Source: Atrichornis clamosus (taxonomy: Eukaryota > Chordata > Aves > Passeriformes > Menuridae). From it: a stretch of DNA of 64,000 nucleotides. This document shows, piece after piece, positions 24,886-38,150 of this stretch. Each line of letters opens with the position of its first letter. The first letter of the stretch is position 1. The DNA is taken from NCBI GenBank assembly GCA_013400975.1, contig WBMZ01005360.1, positions 1 through 64,000 on the forward strand, in the 5' to 3' direction. The position numbers were made by a program, and so were the translations under genes. The notes under the pieces are model-generated. The model was given only the letters and a program-made list of their open reading frames with translations. It was not told the origin of the DNA and searched no databases.

Positions 24886-25628
24886 ATTTCCCTATTAAAT
24901 TGCCAAATCTTTTCCATGCCACACCTAAGCACAAACCAATTGTGAAGTTGAAACTAATTGAGAGATCAGAGTGAAATACAGTTCACTGAAAGATAACAAA
25001 CAGGTTCTTAGCTAGTTATCTGGTTAAATCCAGGGGTTCAAGTGGTTTATCTAAAATCCTAGATCTGCGTATGCTCAGTTAAAATGGTTCAGCTGATGCA
25101 AGGGAATTAACCAGTGTGATTCAGCCACTGGATGCGTTTTCAAGGCCGAAGCATCAGGGTCCTAGAAGGGTCCAACACCCTGGGCTCCAGTCAGCAAACT
25201 TGCAGAAATATATTTATGTTATGCAAGCAAGGATTAGTTACACGATTGAGATCTTCAGGACTGTCACACAACTTGTGGTTTCTCTCAATGTACCCCAAGA
25301 GCAGACAGAAGTTCAAGGGGAATGGAGATGATGTAAATTACCTTTTTTTAATCCCTCAGTGAGAAAGAACTGTGTTTCACTTCATACAAAATAACTCTTA
25401 CACAAAGAATTAAACATAAAAGACAGCAAATTAGGGGAAACAGAATAGGTTGGAAGTGCAATTCAATTTGACCAAAAGAGATACAACCCCTAAGATGCAG
25501 ATACATTTCTGTTTGTGTAACAGCAATTTCACCTACAAGCCTATCACCTTATCAATAAGCAAAGCCCATAAAGTACAAGTTATAGAAAGCATTCTTAAAT
25601 ATCTCAGAAATAATTAACAGCAAGTTAC

Positions 25629-25699
25629 CTTGCGATCTTCTTTAAAGACTTCAGCAGCAGTTGTGAAATGTGGAATGGCATTTTTACAGTGGGGACACC
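25629..25699 (-). CDS. PDIA5: PDIA5 exon: CPHC active-site helix
   Basis: This 71-base exon's first two bases complete the active-site Trp; 23 codons follow, ending in phase 0 at a GTAACT donor. The peptide starts CPHCKNAIPHFTTAAEVF and ends KEDRK. CPHC is the active site of the last PDIA5 domain; both cysteines and the following Lys are present, so catalysis should be possible. The acceptor is AAACAG. The exon matches the upstream CGHC exon in length and phase. It lies between the two largest downstream introns, of about 14.6 kb and 9.0 kb. Confidence 0.96.
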
Positions 25700-27436
25700 C
25701 TGTTTGACACAGGAAGAAAAACACATCATAAACTTTAGTTGTAAGTAAGATACTGGGACAAACTCAAGACACAAGGTGACTCAGTGGAAAATTTGAATTA
25801 AAAATCACTCTAGAGAGGAGCTCTCCAGTTCTGCGATGAGCGGGACAAAGCACGTGTAGATCATGTGTCAGCTACATGAAATTAAGCACACATTTGAAAT
25901 CCCTCTGACTTCAGGCAGTTTAAGTGTACAATTCCAGTTACACGACATCCCATATAGGAACCATGGTGCAGGAGGCTCTTCTCTATCCCAGCCCCTTAAG
26001 AGCACTTTAAGACCACCAGCCAGAGACAGACAGACCATTTCCCTGCCCTGTACCTCCTCGTATTGCCATGTAGGTTATTGCTGCTGCTGCCACAGATACC
26101 AGCTACATTTGGACATGGGAGTAAAGACAGCACAGCTGTGAACAGAAGGAGGTTGGAAGTTGGAAAGGAAGTTGCTTGGAGCATTTATAAGTATTTGGGA
26201 ATTGCCTGTGTTAGAGCCAAGCCATTGGGAACACAAGGGAGGGGAAGAGAAGCAAGTCCAACAGACCAAACATCTTTCATTGATGGAGAGCAGATGTCCA
26301 GTCCCAGGTTAGGATGACTGCTGCTGGCCTTCCTGGAGGCCTTCCTCCTGTTCACCACAAATGGGCAACCCCTGAATAGTTTTACAGACACAGCACACAG
26401 AAAACCCAGAGCTTTGTATGGCAGATGGGCTGATACTTCTTTGTACCACTGCAGCATTGAACAACAGGCCAGATGACCCCCTGCTTAAATATACACTAAA
26501 TTTACTCAAACATTTCAGAAGAAGCCACAAAAAGGGAACAAGAACTGCTCTCTTGATTCAAGGTTTAGATGTGAGGGCTCTTAATGTCTACAAGTAATGT
26601 CTACAAATTATTGTCTATGAATAATCTAAACTACTCTCAACACGTAATACTAAACTAAGGCTTTGAAAAGGAAAGAACCTGCATATGTGTAACAAATTAC
26701 TTTTTTCAAATCTAGCGCAGAGGTTGGTCCAGAGCAAAGACTCAGGACACTATTTTTTGCTTAGATGCAGGGAAAAGGAAGGAATGGACACACTTCAGTC
26801 AAGCCTGTATAAAGATAGTAAAAGAGTTCATCCTGCTATTACTTCTGGGTAGGAACAGATCACAGCTAAGTTGCTCACAAGCTCCAATTACAGCTTATGC
26901 TACTGTTGTTTACCAGTATTTTACATGATAAACAAGTGTCTATGTTACTTTTAAGTCAGGACTGAACAAATGCCCTCTCAGGACACTTGTAGCCACCCTC
27001 CTAAGCTATACTCACTCTTTCACCTGACAAGAAAAATCGTATCTGTGCATAAACACGGCACACCTCTTTTCACAAAGGAAACGCTGCACACCCCTTTCAG
27101 CTGCACCAAAATGTCATTTCATTGCTTACATGCACTGCTTTCCATTTTAGAGAGTTTTTTCTTCAGAATAGGATTTTGAAAGCACTGCAGTGACACGTGT
27201 ACAAATACACTGAGAGTCTGTGCAGTAACTGAGAATACCAGAAAGTCAAGGGGACATTTCCTGGGAAACTAAGGCACTCCTGTAAATCCCTCTTAATGGC
27301 TTCAAACTCTTTATGCAGCACAATGACAGCTACCCTGTGGCAGGTGTGTTTCAGTGGGAGACAGTGCAGGTCCTCTACAGCTTGTAAACTTTTAGCTTTG
27401 TTCAGTCACTCAGCGTTTGCCCGGGAGAAAACGGTC

Positions 27437-27488
27437 AAGAAAGAAAAGGAGGAGGAGGAGGGAGAGAAGAAAGAGGAGGAGGGGAGGG
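27437..27488. repeat. Homopurine tract rich in GGA/GAA
   Basis: There are 52 consecutive A/G bases on the plus strand, with GGA and GAA repeats. On the PDIA5 transcript it reads as a pyrimidine tract. Mirror-like purine tracts of this kind can form triplex DNA. Confidence 0.9.
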
Positions 27489-30400
27489 TTTCAGGCTGCT
27501 CCCATGTCCATCAGCCCACTTTGGTGACCTATTTTCTCTCTTATCACTTGTCTGTCTTGTCTGCCTGATACTGAAGAGCCTGCAGGTCAAGCCTGCCTCT
27601 TGACACATCTTGCATAATTTCCTGTACTGTGGGGCGAGTGCCTTGGTTGACTTGTTAACACTGCTCTATACAAATAAATCAGAACTGGTGACAACATCTA
27701 AGAAGAATTTCAGAAACAAAAAATGGATAAAAATCAGGCACCTCTAAAACAAGAACACTTGTTCTAAACTACATGCTGCAGATTTTCTGGAAAGCACTTC
27801 CAACTGTTACACTAAAACATAAAAGCTCCTAAAAACTTAAACCCTTCAGATTCCCTTTTCTGCTTATGATCTTGAGCTTGGAATTTAGATTTCACCAAAG
27901 AACATCTTTTAAACCCTCAGTAAAGGATACTTCAGGGCAAGCATGAGACTTCATGTCTTCATATTCCTCTCTAACACCTTTATGATACATCAGTCAATGT
28001 ATTTTCCAGCTCATGGTGCTGGATGTGCAGGGAACAGGGCATTTAGTAAGGCCTCTCTCTAAGTCCCTAGTAAAGTTGTAGCAGGTAAGAGCTCTTCACG
28101 AGCCACACTCCTCAAGAAAATCAGAACATTGATTCAACAAATAACAAGCATATTCTTCCACACAAAAATACCAAATTCAATAGCAAATCACAAAAAGTTA
28201 CCTTAATTTACCAATCTGAAGCTCCATCCCTCCTCTCCTCACTTCTCTCTTGGCCCAATCTCCTTTCTTTACTGCACTGTGCTTACAAAACTAAAACACA
28301 ACCATATGGCTTTTGGCAGAGCTGCCTCCAAGTCCAGTAGGCATTTTGTTAGCCTTGGACATCCATCCACGGAACAGATGTGAACGCTACACTGAATTCC
28401 CAAGGAGTTTCAAGGAGTCACTGAAAAAGGGGGAAGGAGCACATCATATGGAACAGCAGAACTTCATCTGTTACAACTTAGAAGGATTGCCAAATGCAGC
28501 AAACACTTGGAAGTCACCCAACCCAGTCATTCTATTTAAAGCACACATGCCAAAAAAAAAATAAAAGCAGAGGTTGATGTCTTCATTTTGACAGACGGAA
28601 AACTTGTTCTCCCCATTCCCTCTTCACACCCACTATCACACGTTTATTTTAAGTGTTAACACTATCTTCTAGATTTGAAAGTGCAAAGAAAGGAAATGTA
28701 CTGAGCACAGTACATGAGGATAGGAAGTGTGCATCCTCCTTACAAAGGATTTTTCAGATGGGCTGCAAATTAAACTGGTGGCATCTGAAGGTGTGGGTAA
28801 GGTGTCAAGAACCAAAAGGTCCAGCCCCTTCTCAGTCACTACGGACTAAACAAGTGGGAAAACGCATTTGAGTTCCATAATTTGGGTGCTATGGTAAGAC
28901 TTCCTACAAGGACAAGAAGTGGAGTTTTAACTGAGCAGCATTGAAAGCAGCACTTCTGGGAGCAAAACCTTCTAACACAGATGCAGGGCTTTGCTTTACC
29001 AATTTTCTTTTTCCGTTTTTACAACAGTGTCAAATTTGATCTCAACAGGGTTAAGAGCAGATGTGAACTGAACAGCAATTTCCTGTGCCTGACTTGAGAA
29101 ATATGAAAGAAATCTGCTCCTGGAACATCCAGCCTTTCCACAGGATCCCAGTACTGGCACTCAAAACCTCTAATCACTCCTGCACATCTCAAGATAACTC
29201 CATTTCCTAATGCAGAAACACAGTTGCATCACCTGGCAGGAAAACAAGGGAGTGTGACATCTCAGGCACTTGCAGTAGCACGTGTTGAGGCCCTTCCCTG
29301 TTCGCAATCAGCAAAAGATACAGCTTTAATAGAGCTCTGGCCAGACATTCTCACCTCTGTGCTCAGAATTTGGCTCTCTGGAGGTCCCCCCATGCAGCCC
29401 ATGGTGGCATGGGCTCTCCCTGGCCACTGATGCCTGCTGGGGCACAAGGGCTGCCTGCTTAAACCACAGTTCCCTGGATCCATGTGAGAACACCTGCAGT
29501 TGAGGAGTTCTTAGTTCTCTTTGCCTTTGCACTCAAATTTAAAAATGTACACAAACCCAGTCTTTTCTACAGGGTTTTTCTTCACCATTCATGCTGTAAA
29601 GTTGGTAAGAGCTAGGAAGGCACACTGTGCAACAGTCACAGCAGGCACCATCACATTCCTCACCTTGAAAACCAATAGTTCTCAGCTGATCCAGTAGTAT
29701 ATGAGAAATATGGTTTCTGTGGGAAAAATTCAAGAGGAATGGCTGACGAACAGCAGACGAGGGAAATGAAGCAAGAAAGGAAGCAGGCTTCACTCAGAGC
29801 CATTATCACTGGGGGGGAGAGGGAGTCAGATTAAATCTCCTCTAATTAGAGAGGCATTTAAAGGAAAGCTAGTGGGTCTTCTGGGAGATGAAGAGATGGA
29901 AAATATATAACCCAGCTTATTTTCCATGGACTGGATTTACTGCTAGCAGGAACAACCGCACGGTGCAGCATCTTCTCTGGGCATCTCTGAGGAAAGACCC
30001 AACAAGCAGCATTGGTTTGGGCGCAGAAAGGTGCTGGAGCTTCATCCTCATGGAAACACTGCTTTGAGGACTCTGAAGAAATAAAGAACTGCAGTGTTGA
30101 GCTGGATGTCATTTCCAAAATGATGCCACAACACATTTGTTACATGATGTAAAACAAAGATACCACAAGGGGAAATAGAAAAACTTAACTAAGTGCCCAC
30201 ATCACCTTGTGAACTAATTTTTTGGTTTTTTAACAAAAAGCAGAGTGAGGAAAAAATTAATATAAACTCATTTGTCAGGTAAGGTAGGAATGACACAAAA
30301 CTGATATGATGTGGTAGCAATTCAGTAAATCCACAGACATAACATCCTGTTCTCTGAAGTGCAAACATCTTCCATAATTGCAGGGTCCCATGGGATGAAG

Positions 30401-32227
30401 GGACACAAAGAGGATTTCAGAGCAATGGAACAATCTAGTGAATAACCTACATGTCTTTAGTACATTCAAAAGGAGAATTGTTTTTCACCAAGTGAATTGC
30501 TCAGAAATGGAAGCGAGCCTAAAGAAAAACTTAAGATGTTCTTAAAACTTCAGTGTACAAAGGTATTAGGACCAGATGGCAATTCTAAAGATGTCTCCAG
30601 AGTAGTGCATGAAACAGATGCACCCTGTTGTACAGTAATCACCTTATTACATTTAAAATAAAATTGTGGCAAATTTTTAGAATTGCCTAAAGGAATCAAG
30701 TCCTCTTTCCAAAAAACACAGGTTTCTTCTTGCTTAAATATGAAAAAACATCCTTTAAGTTACTTCATGCTTTGTTTAATTTGAAACTACAAAGCCCAGT
30801 GATATAATATAACCTCTCTACAGCTGAACAGTACAAGGTTAATTCAGTTTCCTTAGAAAAGTGGAAGCTGTATTAGCATAGCACATAAAAGAAAGGTGAA
30901 GCTGTTTTTAATGAATATAAATCAAAAGCTAACAATTTGTACAAAATAGATAAAGGAAGCAAATGGACATCAAAGCAGTATCTACAGTCAGCAGAGGTAA
31001 TAATGATGCTTTAAGTATATAAGGGGCTTTAAATGTATTAGAAGCAAAAGAAATCCAAACAATGCTAGCAATATAGCTTTGAAAGAAAATGATGGAGTTG
31101 TCAAAAGGAACTTCACTGAATATATAAATTAAAAGAGTAAGCAGGTGGGGAGAGGGCCTCTGTGTCTGGCAGCTCTGAAATGCCGTTTGCAGTTCTGGGT
31201 CCACAAATCAAGAGAGAGTTCAAACTAGCGTGGGCTCAGAAGACCCATAAGAAAAACAACAGGACTGAAAGACATGTTTCATGGCAAAGGGAGTCAGGAA
31301 GCTCAGTGTGTCAACAGCTTAAATCAAAAGATTAAGAAGTGATAGAAATCGAGAAAAGTCAGTCTCTAATTTTCATTATAACGAGATGTTCAAGCTGGGT
31401 GCCAAAGACTCAGTAAGCTCCAGAGCTGGCTGTGAGCTGAAGCCAGTCAAATTTAGATGGAAATTCACATTGCCACATCACTACTGATTTTTAGTCTGAA
31501 AGGAAATGGTTTTCTGAAAGAGATGCTTTCACACAGTGGTTCTCTACCTGATCAGAAGGCAGCTGTCCTTGACTTGCATCGCTGAGCTGAGACTGCTACA
31601 GCAGTGACATGGTTTGGCTGTCCTCGTGTCACCGAGTGGCCGGAGCTGCAGGAGGCCAGCACTGCCCGTGGGTCAGGCGAGGACAACAGCCCCAGCCAAC
31701 CCTAACCCGAGCATCCCACAACTAGAACAGCTCAGCAGCAGCACAGATCAGCCATTCTGACTTCAGGAAGCACCATCTGATACCTTTTGCCCATCATTAA
31801 TACATAATGCTTTACAACCCTACCCATGTTGTTTCCGTGTGTGCTTTTATCATCTTGTACATAATAAAACCTTGATAAATAAAGTAACAAAGTGGTGTGC
31901 ATATATTTTACATGAGATTTTTTTTCAAAGAGAGAGTTTAAACATGTACCCATTTTAATGCAGACTGTTTTCATATTAAATACACTAACTTAAACTGTCA
32001 GTACTTTCCTAACAAAGTCCTGGCCAACTCCTTAGAGGAGATCTGAAAGCCCAGTGATTTGTGAGACCGTGGCATTTGTGCTGTCTGTGCTCTACCCTCA
32101 GCATGAGAAAGGGCTCTGCTCCCCCCTCAGCCCCCGGCTTCCTTTAGTACCTCTCAACGGGTGATCTCAAATGCTTTAACTAATATCAATTAATTACGCT
32201 TCAAATTGCCCCTAAGAGAGACAGACG

Positions 32228-32340
32228 TGATTATCCCCCTCTGTCATGACATCCAAGGTTAAATAGAGTCAGGAAGAGGTTAAGTGACTCTCAGGGTTCA
32301 CAATCCTGCCTGATGGGGAGCCGGGCTGCAAGGTGCTGAC
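32228..32340 (-). mobile_element. Ancient MIR/CORE-SINE-like fossil (weak)
   Basis: The order GATTATCCCC, a decayed middle, then GAGGTTAAGTGACTCTCAGG is the reverse complement of the classic MIR core order (AAGTCACTTAACCTC, then GGGGATAAT). The copy is strongly diverged and the ends are approximate. Confidence 0.5.
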
Positions 32341-35300
32341 TCCATTTGTTCAGCTGTGAAACCACCAGGGCTTCAGAGGGCTCAGCACAGGGCAGGATGG
32401 AGCCCTCAGCGTGCAAAGTGCAGAGCAGAGAATGACTTTCCAATTCCCCATCTCTGCTTGAAATCATCACCGTTTAAATAACAGGGGTAGATAGTGCCCT
32501 CTGTTATTGGTTTTTAAATGACTGCAATTCTAAGCGAGTGCAAGCAGCACACTGCACAGCTATCAAAGCCAGCCCGGGAGCCTGTACACCACGGAGTGAT
32601 GCAAAGCCTGTTTCCACTTCAAGAGTTCCAAGCGATTAACTAGAATTAAAACAAGAATATTACTTGGTCAATCAAGGAAAGACAGGCCACAGACAGTAAT
32701 TGCACAGATAAGAGCTGAAAAAGGGTATACTGCTTAAACCAATGCAATTCGTGTGTCTACAGAAGTTATTGAATCCACAGGCAGATTTGAGAAAGGCATT
32801 TGGAGATGTTACTGAAAGGTTAATTCACTTTTGTTTTACCAGTAGAGAACTGGACGGCCTTTTAATTGAATATCTGGACCCAGAACTCATTTTATTACAT
32901 GACCTGACACCACAGTATAATCATATTTCCAAGACACAAGATATTAGTAATTGAAAGAGGGGGATTTGTCCTTTGATTTGAGAAAGGTTGTGAGGTTTTC
33001 AGCTAAGCATTGGGCCAAACAAGGCTTGCCTTACTACTCCTAACAACAGGCAAACTCCAAATTTCACAGCCTGCTGGTAGATTTTCTTGATTTTTTTCCC
33101 AGGCTATCTGAACTCTTATTTTGTAGCATTTTGAAGGTATACAGATGAGACGAGGCATACAAAACCCAAATATTTGGAAACCATAGCCTGAGACATGAAC
33201 AATTGCAACAGCAGCAAGAAAGTGATCAGAACAGGCCAAATTGCAAAGCGAGGAGAGTAGAAAGTCAGCATAAAACTCCTGGACTGTTTTATACACTACA
33301 AAGAGCAAGAATATGACTGACTGCAGTGAATTACAAATGACACGAGAATGTTACTCATCACCCAAAAAAAGCATCTGTCTTATTGGAAATGGGTTTCATG
33401 ACCGTGCACAAGGATGGGTGGCATATTCACAGTCTCCTAATGTACCCACAGTGACACTGCACAAACATAGCTGTGAGGAGAGAATTTCATGGGGCAAGAG
33501 CACGCACTTCCCTCCTCTTCCCTTCTCACCAGCTGGAGCTGTTTATACAGTACAGGTAATACTCTGCACACCAAATCAAGCAGCTGTAACATTTTAGGGT
33601 TACAAAACAGGAGGAGCTGGATCACCCCCAAAAATTTTAGTTTAATGCCACCACAGCCACCTCTGAGCACTCTGTCATGGCTATGCACAGTCTGGGGAAG
33701 TGCCTCAACTCCTGAGCTGAGAGCAGTTCAAACTGTTCTCTCAGCGCTAGTTATTATCCTCGGCTCAAACGCTGGGGCTAAGAGCAGTGCTGCCAGCCTG
33801 ATTGCAGAGACCACTGTAAATTCATCCTTTATCAAACTCAGCCTGTGAAGGGGCTCTGTGGCACCAGTGCTCTGTACACCGACAGGAACACACCTCACTA
33901 ACACGCGCCCGTAGCAGGAGCACCACTGATGCAGGAGAGAAAGCAGTTAGTGGCAGAGCTAACATATCAAAATTCTGCAGTGCCAGCCCACACAGGATTT
34001 AAAGCCTCATTATCAGAGGGTCCAGACCTCGCCTCTGCCTCAGTCAACAACCAGAAAATCCTTCCTACAAGGGTTTCTGCCTTGAAAGGGATTCTTTCTG
34101 TTCAGCATGTTTTTAATAATTTTTTGATAGCTTAAGCTTCATTTACAAACAGGCACATTTTGTTCAGGCTCTTTGATACAGCCTCCTAATCAAAACTTAA
34201 CAAGATGTGCTTGCAAGTGACAGGAAAACCTCTTGTGGGAGCCAATCTGAGGCCATCGCAGGACACTAAATTTATCTGTACGGCTGCTTTGCTCCACACA
34301 TCTGGACTCATAAACTCAATTGTCAAGTATGTTCTTCCCCCCTGTGCATACTTCACACAGAACTATGCCACCCAAGTCTGCTGGGTGACCCAGCAGAGAC
34401 CCAGACTGCTCATCTCAGGCCCAGCAGCCACAGGCTGAGGCCTCATGTCCAGACAAATTTGCCACGTCTTGCTACAGCAATCCAGCTTAGCCAAAACACA
34501 GCATTATCTCACCAAAACTGCCGGTGCAAAGGCTGAGATATGGTGCAAACAGCTTTGCCTGACCTTACTTCAAAAAATAGGAGGGATGAAAAGGAAACAT
34601 GCCTGCTTCCTTCAGAACACCTCTGTGATGGCAGCTTGGGTCCCAGGGCTGGAGGAGCACACTGCCCTCCTGGCTGTCAGCATTAATAGATAAAATCCAT
34701 GTGCACCCTCTGTGCACACAGTGCGACCCACTCCAGCAAGGACTCTCAGCTAAGGGCTTTATGTCATTGTATATTCCTCAATGCATAACCTGGAGAGAAG
34801 AAACTGAGCCGTTTTTGTTGTGAAAACACAGAGGAGGAGCATACCAGGATACTGAATGATTAATACCTTGAACAAAGTCTGGGTAAAATGAATGCATATT
34901 TGCTTCAGCTCTCAGTGTGTGATGCATTCCTGATGAAACACACAGGTACGGGCAGGGCTCATTTAGTCACATCCCTGTCTGATTTCTTACTGCTGAAGAA
35001 ATTTCTATCTGATTTCCCACTTACTTCTTAATGGTGGCCTGGAGATGACCCATCAGACACCAACGACGTCAATATTCCCGCTTTACTCTCTTTGATTTAC
35101 ATCAGAACAATACCCAGGTACCATCGCCCACAAACAGCTTAGATCAACACTCAGCCTTTTAATGGCTCAAACAACATCCCAAAGTCTTCTGGGATTTTAT
35201 CAGGTGCAACACAGATTAGGCACCTTCATTCCCTTCTTCCAGCCCTGAAAGAAAATACCTACAAAAAAGTTTAAGTGAAGAACCAAGAAGGCTAGTGTCT

Positions 35301-36114
35301 TTAACTGCACATCCTCTTGTAGCAGTACAGCCACTTGCTCCATACAGAAATACTTCATTAAAACCATCCTCAGGATGGTTTATTTCTGAGTGTTCTCTGT
35401 GTAACCCCCGTGGGTCAGGCTTCACCAGAAAATAACTTTTTCCAGCTGATGAAAATAATTTCCAGTGAAGTGCAAGTTTCACTGTGGAACACAGAACAGG
35501 AAATCAGCTCCCAGCAAAGTATTTATTAAAAATACCCATTCTGCAAACCCTGTTGAGTCCCACAAATTGAGGCCATTTGGCAAGTTAATAACATTGGCAA
35601 CTGCCACCCTTATGAACCATTAAAAGTGGGCACTTTCCCCTGCTACTTCATATTGCTGCTGGAAGTCTTTATTTTTTAAGAGTGCTTATTAACTCATGTT
35701 TTGATGTTAAAAGTAGAAACTGAATGAATTTGCTCAGTGCCGAGTCCTTCCATTAAAAGTGACTGATCTAAAAATGGAGTGCCCTCCCCCCATCATTTGG
35801 ACCTGTTAATGACTGGTCTATTATATATAATTCCTTTCTGACACAGTTGATTCCATTTGTAGTCTCTTTGGAAGCAGCAATCTCAACCAAAAAATGACAC
35901 GAACGTGTCTTCATGTATTGGTCTCTCATTCTTATATCTCGTAAGTTATATGTTTCTGTGCAAGCATTAGAGGGGGTGTTACTAAGCCTTTCCTATTTAG
36001 AGAAAATCAGAACTGGATGAGAAGGGGGAAAACCAACCCAAACCACAATCAACAAAACCAAACTCCAAACCAAATAAAAACCCACAGCGTATTTCAAACT
36101 CCAGTATAACTATT

Positions 36115-36400
36115 CCTAGAACCACAGCACTGCTGTGTTGGAAGGCACTTCTGGAGATCATCTCGTCTAACTCCCTTGCTCAAAACAGGGTCAACCACAT
36201 CAGGTTGCCCAGACTATGTCCAGTTAGGCTTTGAATATCCCTAAGGATGGAGAATCTTGGGACAACCTGTTCAAGTATTCAACCACCATCACAGTAAAAA
36301 ACCCACCACTTCCTCTAAATATTTAGGCAAACATTCCCATGTTTCAATTTGAGCCTCTTGTCTTGTTCCTGGGCACTGCAGAGAAGAGTCTCACCTAGCT
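36115..36400 (-). mobile_element. CR1 LINE 3' fragment, antisense on the plus strand
   Basis: The plus strand reads GTTGGAAGGCACTTCTGGAG, then ATCATCTCGTCTAACTCCC and, further on, GGACAACCTGTTCAAGTATT with a CACAGTAAAAAA block. These are the reverse complement of successive parts of the avian CR1 3' region. It is 5'-truncated, well diverged, and in the same orientation as PDIA5. Confidence 0.85.
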
Positions 36401-38095
36401 TCAATTGCTCTCTTTTTCCCCTTAATTCAGATCGAGTAATGCAGCAAAAACATCTCCAACTGCAAAGACATTATTTACTGAACTTTTGTTCCCCTTTGTA
36501 ATTCTGACAACTAATCACAACCAACTGCTTCTATTTTGCATGGGTTTCAGTGCTACAGTAGTAGTAGGTTAAAATTTAATGCATTGGCAAAGCCAAATCT
36601 CAATTATCTGGAATAACGGAGTGGAGAGAGCACATAAAAGTAAAAATGCAGATAAAACACATTCAGATAAGCTATATGAACAGAGAGCACAGAAGAGAAA
36701 GAAGAAAGAAAAGCCAGGATGCTGATCCCAGAAGAGGCACCGATGCAAACGGGTCAGCCCAGGACACCTCGCTTTAATGCTGCAAATCTTGGAACAAGTT
36801 TTGGCTGTTGAGCACAGACATGCAGCTACTGCCCTTCTGATCATGGCTGGTTCAGCACTGCAGTCTAACCTTGTCCATTTGGTTCACTTCCCAAAATGGT
36901 CCATAGCCCCCCAAATCCTGATCATGCATGTACCAGGCTATGTGTGCACACCAAACCATACCCAGACTAGTTGTCTCCTCTCCCCATTTCTGGACAAAGT
37001 CAAGCAGTTATAAAAGAAAACCTGGAGTAGCTGATGGAATCCAGGGACTGGCTGATGGAGAGAATACAGACACAGATCCCATAAATCCTCCTGACATGCC
37101 TCTCAAATGCTGGTGTAATATACCTACCACTTTCAAATACTCTTCAAACCCCTCAGAGCAGTCCCCACACACACCTGTGGCATCATGCTTCCCTTCTGCA
37201 GATGGTATCATTGTCCTCCTCTTATTTTAGGTATTTTGAACTCAAAGGATGGGATAACAATTACATCTTAGGACCACAAGAGCTACACAAGGGTCCAGAG
37301 AAGAGCTGGGCCAGGTGCTGTGCAGCACAGATGCCAGCAGCCTGCTTCAAGTCCCAGCCCTGAGTAGCTCTGACACGTGCCAGCCCACACCCCAAGCCTG
37401 TGTGGCATGGTGCCGGTACAGACCTACCCAAGGGACATCCACATGAAGATCCAGTCCCAGGTTGTTACTGGCACAAGTAGCATTGAGTTTGCTGCAGCAG
37501 GCACTTCTTCCCAAGTCTCTACCGGGGACCTGCCCCTTCTGCTGCCTCCCACCCCGAATCAGTCATTGCAGCACACACAAAAGCCACCAGGGAGGAATGG
37601 GAATGTGAAATCAAGAGGAGGACTCTCTGTGGGTGTCAAGTCCATAGGAGCGGACCTTTTCCCCCAGTAATTTCAAGACTTTTGATTCTGATTCTCAGTC
37701 CTTAAAATATTCCACAGGCATGAGGAATAACCTTTATGCTTCACCCATATTCCGGGAGATGGAGTAATAAGTTCCCTATCTTTTCCACGTGGATGTAGCT
37801 GTCTTCTCTTCCAGAGCTGAATCACTGTGAAGCACTGCTCAGTACCATTAAAGCACTGCTCAGCCCAGTCCTGAGCTATCGGCACAGCAGCAGATTGGTG
37901 GTTCTCCTATACATATTAAGTAATTCGGACTGGAAGCTGCCACAGAAAAGCCAGATCTCATTTTAATTTGCATCTAAGATATATATCTGTGGCCTTTGCC
38001 TAAAGGTTTGTCACTCTAGCTGAAAGCTTGACAAAGGTCAGAATATTCAACTTTCTGCTTTAAATTCTAATGACAGATGAGAGATACATTTCTAA

Positions 38096-38150
38096 GCATA
38101 AATATTTATATATAAACATACTTTATATATGCATATATACACACCCCCCC
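38096..38150. repeat. AT-rich simple sequence with TATATA runs and a C run
   Basis: This holds repeated TATATA/TATATG stretches followed by a short CCCCCCC run. It is low complexity with no gene evidence. Confidence 0.7.

Larger units (their letters stand above)
16678..25628 (-). other. PDIA5: PDIA5 intron (about 9.0 kb) between the two CPHC-domain exons
   Basis: The donor is GTAACT and the acceptor TTTCAG. The contents I can name are a GT microsatellite near 20337 and an antisense CR1 at 24536-24885. The rest is unique-looking AT-rich DNA, including an ATTA-containing patch at about 21990-22150. No further exon fits the frame or the family. Confidence 0.85.
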
